Of a stretch of 11,293 nucleotides of DNA, positions 6,836 through 11,293 are shown one piece after another. The DNA is from DATDRS01 sp035291605 (lineage in GTDB: Bacteria > Chloroflexota > Anaerolineae > Anaerolineales > UBA6663): positions 1 to 11,293 of the forward strand of contig DATDRS010000244.1 of the NCBI GenBank assembly GCA_035291605.1, given 5' to 3'. The position numbers and the translations under genes were made by a program. Each line of letters starts with the position of its first letter. Position 1 is the stretch's first letter. The notes under the pieces were generated by a model. The model worked only from the letters and a program-made list of their open reading frames with translations. It did not search any database and had not been told where the DNA came from.

Positions 6836-7336
6836 TTACTGGCCGTCAGCCATCGGCAATGAACTCCTGTCAATGGACCGCACGACCTCCAGCACCTTCT
6901 CCACGTCCGGCGCGCCCTGCGGGATCACCTCACTATGGCGCACGATGCCCTCGCGATCCACGACGATCATCGCGCGGCGGCTGTAGCCTTTGTCCTCGCG
7001 CCACAACCCGTACTGCCGGACGACCTCGCCCTTAGGGTGGAAATCGGCCAGCAGCGGGAACGTGATACCGCCCAACTGCTCGGAAAAGGCGCCGTGCGAA
7101 TAAACGCTGTCCACGCTGATGCCCAGCACCTGGGCGTTAAGCTCCTCGAAGCGGGAGAGGTTCGCCTGCAACGACCGGAGCTCGCCGCGTCAGGTGCTGG
7201 TGAAGTCCAGGACGTAAAAGGCAAGCACGACAATTTTGCCGCGCAGCTCGGCCAGGCTGAGCGGGCTGAGGCCCGTGTGGGCCGGCAAAGAAAACAACGG
7301 GGCATTCTGCCCTACGGCAATTGGAGTATCGGACAT
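6836..7336 (-). CDS. selenocysteine-containing peroxiredoxin (AhpC/TSA family), read through in-frame TGA
   Basis: Thiol/selenol peroxidase expected to reduce hydrogen peroxide or organic hydroperoxides in the cytosol. Reading from ATG at 7336 gives MSDTPIAVGQNAPLFSLPAH, then KIVVLAFYVLDFTST, then TGA as codon 49, then RGELRSLQANLSRFEEL to a TAA at 6836: 166 residues if TGA is decoded. In the family this place is the TxxC motif (compare FYPLDFTxxC), so TGA replaces the peroxidatic cysteine exactly. The catalytic Thr46 and the conserved Arg121 (SRRAMIVVD) are kept, as are ISVDSVYSHGAF and PLLADFHPKGEVVRQYGL. The product has no cysteine, so it would be a one-Sec enzyme reduced by an outside thiol. 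Sec peroxiredoxins are known in bacteria (PrxU of Eubacterium acidaminophilum). The alternative is a pseudogene with a single Cys-to-stop change; no other damage is seen. No strong Shine-Dalgarno precedes the ATG. Confidence 0.82.
7151..7192 (-). promoter_or_regulatory. TGA selenocysteine codon with candidate bacterial SECIS stem-loop
   Basis: Counting bases after the UGA (7192-7190), GCGG at 2-5 pairs with CCGC at 36-39 and, past a bulged C, GAG at 7-9 pairs with CUC at 33-35. Above an internal loop, GGU (14-16), CG (17-18) and U19 can pair with ACC (29-31), CG (26-27) and G25, leaving an apical loop UGCAG with G at its second place. Loop distance (about 19 bases) and the early loop G agree with the general bacterial SECIS model. 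The GUUGCAGG string at the tip also occurs, as I recall it, in the E. coli fdhF SECIS. Other folds are possible; folded by eye only. Confidence 0.55.
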
Positions 7337-7362
7337 AAACACGCGCTTCTGTCGTCAAATGT

Positions 7363-7391
7363 TTGCCAGTCAGCGGGGGACATGATACACT
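7363..7391 (+). promoter_or_regulatory. promoter of the racemase gene
   Basis: TTGCCA (7363-7368), a 17-base spacer and TACACT (7386-7391), with TG one base before the -10 (extended -10). Transcription would begin near 7398, about 50 bases before the GTG start at 7450. Confidence 0.6.
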
Positions 7392-7398
7392 CCCCCGC
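7373..7398. promoter_or_regulatory. inverted repeat spanning both -10 elements
   Basis: Perfect seven-base arms GCGGGGG (7373-7379) and CCCCCGC (7392-7398) flank 12 bases that contain the -10 sequences of both divergent promoters. The layout suits an operator bound by a dimeric regulator, or it may simply be promoter-flanking GC clamps. Confidence 0.5.
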
Positions 7399-7411
7399 GC
7401 TAAAAAAGCAA
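7382..7411 (-). promoter_or_regulatory. candidate promoter of the peroxiredoxin-cupin unit
   Basis: On the minus strand TTGCTT (7411-7406), an 18-base spacer and TATCAT (7387-7382). Predicted start near 7375 gives a leader of roughly 40 bases before the peroxiredoxin ATG at 7336. It shares bases with the plus-strand -10 (7386-7391), so both promoters could not be occupied at once. Confidence 0.45.
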
Positions 7412-7449
7412 ATCGGGTCGGCAATATCCACACGGCGGAGCAGACTCGC

Positions 7450-8142
7450 GTGGGCATAACGATAGGCGTCGTCGGCGGCGTGGGGCCGGGGTCAACCGCC
7501 GCGTTTTATCAGAGCGTCGTCCGCAGATATGCGGAGCGGCGAATGGGCGACCAACCGGCTTTGCTCATCTACAGCGTTCCCATGGAAGCCGGGATTGAGC
7601 GGGTGATGCTCGACGGCGCGACGAGCGGCCCCGAAGTAGATCGGTTGCGGGTGATGCTTGAAGACGGCGTGCGCCGATTGGCTCAGGCCGGCGCCGAAGC
7701 GATTGTGATGCCCTGCAACACCCTGCAGGCCTACCTGCCCGACATCGTGGCCCGCGCGGGCTTGCCCTATATCCATCTCATCGCCGAAACCGTCTCGCGC
7801 CTCAAACAGCAGGGATACCGTCGTCCGGCGCTGATCTGCACGGCGCCTATGCGGTCGCTTGGCCTTTATCAGAAGGAGCTCGAAGCCCGGGCCGTCTCAT
7901 ATCTCCTCCCCACCGAAGCCGAGCAGAGGACCATCACACAAGTGCTATTGGATACCCTTCATCACGCGCCCGACCCGAATGCTCTTCTGCGCCCGGTCCT
8001 GCGTCGCCTCGAAAGTGAAGCCGACTCGATCCTCCTGGGGTGCAGCGACCTGACTGCGTTTGCCGACCCGATTTTCACCCGCCTGCCCGTCGTGGACGCG
8101 ATGGACGTGCTGGCGGACGCGACGGTAGAATTTCTACTTTAG
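7450..8142 (+). CDS. aspartate/glutamate racemase family protein
   Basis: Cofactor-independent racemase-type enzyme of 230 residues, the size expected for the Asp/Glu racemase (RacX/YgeA-like) family. It starts GITIGVVGGVGPGSTAAFYQ and has the two catalytic cysteines, Cys89 in VMPCNT and Cys198 in LLGCSDL, which act as the acid/base pair in this family; both being present argues for a racemase rather than a one-cysteine arylmalonate decarboxylase. GTG at 7450 is preferred: it begins the conserved Rossmann-like strand and has GGAG about nine bases upstream. The ATG at 7363 would add 29 unconserved residues and lie on the promoter itself. It sits 61 bases before the aldo/keto reductase with its own promoter between. 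Substrate could be aspartate, glutamate or another amino acid. Confidence 0.88.
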   Translation: MGITIGVVGGVGPGSTAAFYQSVVRRYAERRMGDQPALLIYSVPMEAGIERVMLDGATSGPEVDRLRVMLEDGVRRLAQAGAEAIVMPCNTLQAYLPDIVARAGLPYIHLIAETVSRLKQQGYRRPALICTAPMRSLGLYQKELEARAVSYLLPTEAEQRTITQVLLDTLHHAPDPNALLRPVLRRLESEADSILLGCSDLTAFADPIFTRLPVVDAMDVLADATVEFLL

Positions 8143-8157
8143 TCTGGCTGGCTCCCG

Positions 8158-8186
8158 TTGCCCCTGAGCACAATTATGGCTACAAT
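8158..8186 (+). promoter_or_regulatory. promoter upstream of the aldo/keto reductase operon
   Basis: TTGCCC (8158-8163), exactly 17 bases, then TACAAT (8181-8186); the predicted start near 8193 gives a very short leader. The same TTGCC-N17-TACANT layout is seen before the racemase gene. Confidence 0.6.
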
Positions 8187-8203
8187 GAGCGTGAACTGAA
8201 ACG

Positions 8204-9202
8204 ATGATCAAAATGGAATACAAAAACCTTGGCCGCACGGGACTCAAAATCTCCCCTGTGGGCCTCGGCTGCGGCAACTTCGGCGGCATCGGCAGCGCGC
8301 CGGCGTTCTTCGGCAAAGGCGAGACAGAAGAAGAGGCTTTCGCCATCATGGACGCCGCGTGGGAGATGGGCATCAACTGGTTCGATACGGCCAACGCCTA
8401 CGGCGGCGGCCGGAGCGAAACTTATATCGGCGACTGGCTGAAGGCCAAAGGTTCTCGTGTCCGCAACCAGCTCATCCTGAGTTCTAAAGTCTTTAACCCA
8501 GTGGGGGATGGCCCGAATGACTGGGGCCTCTCGCGCCGCCACATCATGCAGCAGGTCGAGGCCAGCCTGAAGCGCCTCGGCGCCGACTACCTCGACATGT
8601 ACTTGACGCATGAGACGCCCGACCCGGCCACGCCGCTCGACGAGACGCTCCGTGCGCTGGACGACCTCGTGCATCAGGGCAAAGTGCGCTACCTCGGCGC
8701 GTCCAACATGCCCGCGTGGCTGATGACGAAAGCGCTGTGGATCAGCGACAAGCACAACCTGTCCCGCTTCGACTGGGCGCAGAACTCCTACAGCCTGCTC
8801 GACCGGGCGGACGAGAAAGAAATGCTCCCGCTGTGCGCCGATCAGGGGCTGGGCTACACGCCCTTCAGCCCGCTGGCCGGAGGCTGGCTGACGGGCAAGT
8901 ACAGGCGGGACGAGCCATTCCCCGCTGGGTCGCGCATGACCCTGCGGCCTGAGCCGTATCAAAAACTGCTCGACGAGAAAATCTACCGGGGTCTGGAGGC
9001 CCTGAAAGCTTATGCTGAGGAACGGGGGACCGACATAGCCTCGCTCGCGCTCGCGTGGGTCATGGCCCACCCGCTCGTCACCGCGCCCATCCTCGGCCCG
9101 CGCAAGCCGGAGCATCTCGAGCCGGCGAAGAAGGCGATAGAGATGAAGTTGTCGAAAGAGGAACGCGACGCGATAGGCGACCTGTTTCCGCCCTTGCCGT
9201 AG
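8204..9202 (+). CDS. aldo/keto reductase
   Basis: NADPH-dependent oxidoreductase of the AKR (TIM-barrel) superfamily, 332 residues. The N-terminus MEYKNLGRTGLKISPVGLGCGNFGG is typical of the voltage-gated-potassium-channel-beta/YajO-like branch. The catalytic tetrad is visible: Asp61 and Tyr66 in NWFDTANAYGGGRSE, Lys95 in ILSSKVFN and His136 in DMYLTHETPD. Late motifs YTPFSPLAGGWLTGKY and APILGPRKPEHLEP fit the cofactor-binding end. ATG at 8204 is used, but the ATG at 8213 (MEYKNLG) matches the usual family start equally well; neither has a clear Shine-Dalgarno. It is first of a probable three-gene operon with the OCD-family and dehydratase genes. The substrate is unknown; a keto or aldehyde product of amino acid breakdown would fit the neighbours. 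Confidence 0.93.
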   Translation: MIKMEYKNLGRTGLKISPVGLGCGNFGGIGSAPAFFGKGETEEEAFAIMDAAWEMGINWFDTANAYGGGRSETYIGDWLKAKGSRVRNQLILSSKVFNPVGDGPNDWGLSRRHIMQQVEASLKRLGADYLDMYLTHETPDPATPLDETLRALDDLVHQGKVRYLGASNMPAWLMTKALWISDKHNLSRFDWAQNSYSLLDRADEKEMLPLCADQGLGYTPFSPLAGGWLTGKYRRDEPFPAGSRMTLRPEPYQKLLDEKIYRGLEALKAYAEERGTDIASLALAWVMAHPLVTAPILGPRKPEHLEPAKKAIEMKLSKEERDAIGDLFPPLP

Positions 9203-9219
9203 GTGAAGAAGGAAGACCT

Positions 9220-10206
9220 ATGAGTATCCTCATCCTCACCCATGCCGAAGTTGAAAGGCTCCTGCCGATGGAGGAATGCATCGGCGTCATGACCGAGGCG
9301 ATGAAAGCCCTCGCCAACGGGCAGGTGCACAACCCCCTGCGCATGGTCGTGCGCCCGCCGGACGCCGCCGGGTTGATGGGGTTGATGCCCTCCTACATCG
9401 GCGGCGCGAACGCGGCTTACGGTTTGAAGGCGGTCTGCGTCTTCCCGCAGAACACGGCCAAAGGCAAGGATGCGCATCAGGGCACCGTGATGCTCTTCAG
9501 CGCGGAGACGGGCGAACTATTGGCGCTGATGAACGCCTCGGCCATCACCGCCATCCGCACCGCGGCTGTGTCGGGCGTGGCGACAAAACTCCTGGCGCGC
9601 GAGGACGCAGGCGACCTGGCACTCCTCGGCTCCGGCGTGCAGGCGCACACGCACATCGAGGCGATGGCGTGCGCCCGGCCCATCCGGCGCTGCCGCGTGG
9701 CGAGCCGGAGTTTCGAGCACGCGCAGAGATTTGCCGCCGAAATGCGGGCGCGCTTCGCGTTTCCGGTCGAGCCGGCGGAGAGCGCCGAGGCCGCCGTGCG
9801 CGGCGCGGACTTAATCGTGACGGCGACGAACGCCCGCGAACCGGTGTTGAAGCGCGAGTGGATTTCGCCCGGCGCACATCTCAACGTGGTCGGCTCCAGC
9901 ATCCCCTCCACGCGCGAGGTGGACACGGCGACGATGGCGGCCGCCAGCCTGTTCGTGGACCGGCGCGAGTCCACGCTCAACGAGGCCGGAGATTATCTCT
10001 TTGCCGCAAAGGAAGGCGCCATCGGGCCGGAGCACATCCGGGCGGAGATTGGCGAAGTGCTCGTCGGCGCGAAGCCGGGGCGAACCTCGCCGGACGAAAT
10101 CACTTTGTTCAAATCGCTCGGCTTAGCGGTGGAGGATCTGGCCTCGGCGCAGTATGTGTTCAGCAAGGCGCGGCAGGTAGAAATCGGCGCGTGGGTAGAG
10201 TTCTAA
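9220..10206 (+). CDS. ornithine cyclodeaminase / mu-crystallin family NAD(P)-dependent reductase
   Basis: A 328-residue member of the OCD/mu-crystallin/ketimine reductase family. Seen: conserved Arg45 and Lys70 (the YGLKAV lysine) for substrate carboxylate and imine, the ALMNASAITAIRTAAVSG segment with Arg113, and a dinucleotide-binding Rossmann loop LLGSGVQAHTHIEAM near residues 135-147. The late segments AREPVLKREWISPGAHLNVVGSS and DEITLFKSLGLAVEDLASA are family hallmarks. ATG at 9220 is preferred over upstream in-frame starts because GAAGGA lies about seven bases before it, the upstream part overlaps the aldo/keto reductase, and conserved sequence begins here. The gap to the aldo/keto reductase is 17 bases and to the dehydratase 5-29. 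Family members include ornithine cyclodeaminase, alanine dehydrogenase, pyrroline-2-carboxylate reductase and iminosuccinate reductase; sequence alone does not choose among them. Confidence 0.92.
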   Translation: MSILILTHAEVERLLPMEECIGVMTEAMKALANGQVHNPLRMVVRPPDAAGLMGLMPSYIGGANAAYGLKAVCVFPQNTAKGKDAHQGTVMLFSAETGELLALMNASAITAIRTAAVSGVATKLLAREDAGDLALLGSGVQAHTHIEAMACARPIRRCRVASRSFEHAQRFAAEMRARFAFPVEPAESAEAAVRGADLIVTATNAREPVLKREWISPGAHLNVVGSSIPSTREVDTATMAAASLFVDRRESTLNEAGDYLFAAKEGAIGPEHIRAEIGEVLVGAKPGRTSPDEITLFKSLGLAVEDLASAQYVFSKARQVEIGAWVEF

Positions 10207-10235
10207 ACACCGTGAAAAGAGCATTCTTTACTTCC

Positions 10236-11186
10236 ATGCTTCGCTCCCTGGGCGACGTTCAAGAGGCCCGCCGCCTCATCGTCGGTTCAGCCATCCGCAC
10301 GCCGCTCGTTCGGCTGAATACTTTCGACGCGCCGGCGGAGATTTATCTCAAGCTCGAAAACCTTCAGCCCATTGGGTCATTCAAGATTCGGGGCGCGGCG
10401 AACGCGATGGCGCACATGCCCAAGGAGCAGCTGGCGCGCGGGGTGCTCACCGCCTCGGCCGGAAATATGGCGCAGGGCGTGGCGTGGCGCGCACGCGAGT
10501 TGGGCATCCCTTGCACCGTCGTCGCGCCGGACACCGCGCCGGAGACGAAGGTCGAAGCCATCGAGCGGCTCGGAGGGCGCGTGATCAAAGTCCCGTTCGA
10601 GCGGTGGTGGCAGACGTTTCAGGAGCGCGCCTACCCTGGCGTGGAGGCGACGTTCATTCACGCCTTCGACGATCCGCACGTGATGGCGGGCAACGGGACC
10701 ATTGCGCTGGAAATCCTGGAAGACCTGCCAGACGTGGACGCGGTGGTGATCCCCTGGGGCGGGGGCGGGTTAACGTGCGGGATCGCCGGAGCCATGCGGA
10801 CGTTGAGACCCGGCTGCCGCCTGTACGCCGCGGAGGTCGCCACGGGCGCGCCTCTCGCCGCCTCCCTTGCCGCCGGGTCGCCGCAAGTCGTCGCTTACCA
10901 GCCCTCGTTTGTGGACGGCATCGGGAGCAAGACCGTCTTCCCGCAAATGCTGGAGCGCGCGCAGACGTTGATTGACGGCGCGCTCGTCGCCAGCGTGGAC
11001 GAGGTCGCCGCCGCGTTGAGGTTGATCGCGGAGCGCAACCGGGTCATCGCCGAGGGCGCAGGCGCGTGCCCGGTGGCCTGCGCACTGGCCGGCAAGGCCG
11101 GAAGGGGTAAAGTCGTATGCGTGGTATCAGGAGGGAACATTGATTTGCACAAACTCCACGCGGTGTTGAACGGGGAGGCTCACTGA
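10236..11186 (+). CDS. threonine/serine dehydratase-like PLP enzyme
   Basis: Fold-type II PLP enzyme, 316 residues without the ACT regulatory domain of biosynthetic IlvA, so a catabolic dehydratase (or serine racemase/hydroxyaspartate dehydratase relative) is likely. The PLP lysine is Lys50 in ENLQPIGSFKIRGA; the phosphate-binding glycine loop is IPWGGGGLTCGIAGA (about 172-186); the pyridine-side motif is CVVSGGNIDL near 296-305. The substrate loop reads SAGNMAQG where classic threonine dehydratases have SxGNHAQG, i.e. Met for His. Start: ATG at 10236, or GTG at 10212 only five bases after the OCD-family stop (adding VKRAFFTS); neither has a clear ribosome site. The open frame continues far upstream through the OCD gene, but that part is antiphase shadow. 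Expected chemistry: elimination of water (or ammonia) from a beta-hydroxy amino acid to an enamine/imine. Confidence 0.92.
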   Translation: MLRSLGDVQEARRLIVGSAIRTPLVRLNTFDAPAEIYLKLENLQPIGSFKIRGAANAMAHMPKEQLARGVLTASAGNMAQGVAWRARELGIPCTVVAPDTAPETKVEAIERLGGRVIKVPFERWWQTFQERAYPGVEATFIHAFDDPHVMAGNGTIALEILEDLPDVDAVVIPWGGGGLTCGIAGAMRTLRPGCRLYAAEVATGAPLAASLAAGSPQVVAYQPSFVDGIGSKTVFPQMLERAQTLIDGALVASVDEVAAALRLIAERNRVIAEGAGACPVACALAGKAGRGKVVCVVSGGNIDLHKLHAVLNGEAH

Positions 11187-11220
11187 CGGATCAGGCCCGA
11201 CATACTGTTCTCAGGCAGGG

Positions 11221-11235
11221 GGGGATAAAATCCCC
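11221..11235 (+). other. small hairpin / possible -10 motif after the dehydratase gene
   Basis: GGGGAT and ATCCCC (11221-11226, 11230-11235) form a six-base stem around AAA, 34 bases after the stop codon, extended by looser GGC/GCC pairing outside. There is no T-run, so intrinsic termination is doubtful. The core GATAAAATCCCC resembles GATACACTCCCC at the racemase promoter (7384-7395), so it could instead be a -10 element for a gene beyond the window, though I see no good -35. Confidence 0.35.
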
Positions 11236-11242
11236 GCCAAAG

Positions 11243-11259
11243 CGTGCAGGGCCAGCACG
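11243..11259 (+). other. second small hairpin near the right edge
   Basis: CGTGC (11243-11247) and GCACG (11255-11259) pair around a seven-base loop. Together with the preceding hairpin it may end the plus-strand operon transcript. No coding sequence is recognisable in the final 107 bases. Confidence 0.35.
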
Positions 11260-11293
11260 TAAGATCGCCAGCCGAAGCCTCGAATGACGCCCT

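Noticed and set aside
6836..7171. A separate 111-residue protein starting at TTG 7171
   Set aside because: It is the C-terminal part of the peroxiredoxin after the TGA. It lacks the active site, has no ribosome site, and begins mid-helix.
7190..7192. TGA as a simple nonsense mutation or sequencing error (pseudogene)
   Set aside because: Not fully excluded, because Cys TGC to TGA is one change. Demoted because the stop falls exactly on the peroxidatic codon, the rest is undamaged, a SECIS-like hairpin follows, and Sec at this site is known in the family.
7363..7449. ATG at 7363 as the racemase start
   Set aside because: The extra 29 residues are not family-like, the ATG lies in the -35/-10 region, and GTG 7450 has a ribosome site and begins the conserved fold.
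7137..7457. Minus-strand 106-codon frame covering the N-terminal peroxiredoxin region
   Set aside because: Its translation matches nothing, while the neighbouring frame from 7336 gives the conserved peroxiredoxin N-terminus.
9276..11186. 636-codon plus-strand frame suggesting a large fusion protein
   Set aside because: Only the last 316-324 codons code for the dehydratase. The part before about 10212 is an Arg/Gly-rich shadow of the OCD-family gene in another frame.
1..11293. CRISPR arrays, tRNA/rRNA genes, insertion sequences or integrases
   Set aside because: None seen: no regular repeat-spacer array, no cloverleaf that I could recognise, no transposase or recombinase coding. The repeats present are short and confined to spacers.

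Overview
The window is a GC-rich bacterial segment coding on both strands. It has two halves that transcribe away from each other from about position 7337-7449. My best guess is a Chloroflexota (Anaerolineae-like) genome. The grounds are the high-GC gene style, a lipoprotein with a Pro/Thr/Ala/Glu spacer after its lipobox, and spacers filled with short degenerate repeats of the GTGATC/CGTCAC kind. No rRNA or other marker fixes the lineage.

Left half (1-7336, all minus strand). Read in the direction of transcription it starts with a peroxiredoxin and a small cupin, followed by a branched-chain/polar amino acid ABC importer in the order binding protein, livH, livM, livG, livF (livF runs off the left edge). 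Three things stand out. (1) The peroxiredoxin reading frame is interrupted by one TGA at 7190-7192, exactly where the peroxidatic cysteine belongs (Thr-Ser-Thr-stop). The frame continues with a perfectly conserved family C-terminus, and a GC-rich stem-loop lies immediately downstream. I read it as a selenocysteine peroxiredoxin of 166 residues with no cysteine at all. Automated gene calling would cut it in two. (2) The binding protein is a 753-residue lipoprotein made of two in-frame copies of a complete periplasmic binding domain. (3) LivM is about 100 residues longer than usual because of extra membrane segments near its C-terminus.

Right half (7450-11186, all plus strand). An Asp/Glu racemase-family protein is followed by an aldo/keto reductase, an ornithine cyclodeaminase/mu-crystallin-family reductase and a threonine/serine dehydratase-like PLP enzyme. 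The last three are tightly spaced and look like one operon. This set of families suggests interconversion or breakdown of an unusual or D-amino acid, which would fit an amino acid importer next door. The dehydratase plus OCD-family reductase pair recalls EutB/EutC (hydroxyectoine use) and BhcB/BhcD (beta-hydroxyaspartate cycle), but the substrate cannot be read from sequence.

Control regions. Overlapping divergent promoters between the peroxiredoxin and the racemase share their -10 bases inside a GC-rich inverted repeat. A second promoter of the same form lies before the aldo/keto reductase. The binding-protein gene has a leader with a candidate -10, a short palindrome and a five-codon mini-ORF with a near-ideal ribosome binding site. 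A long stem-loop separates the binding protein gene from livH. The last 107 bases hold two small hairpins and no recognisable gene.
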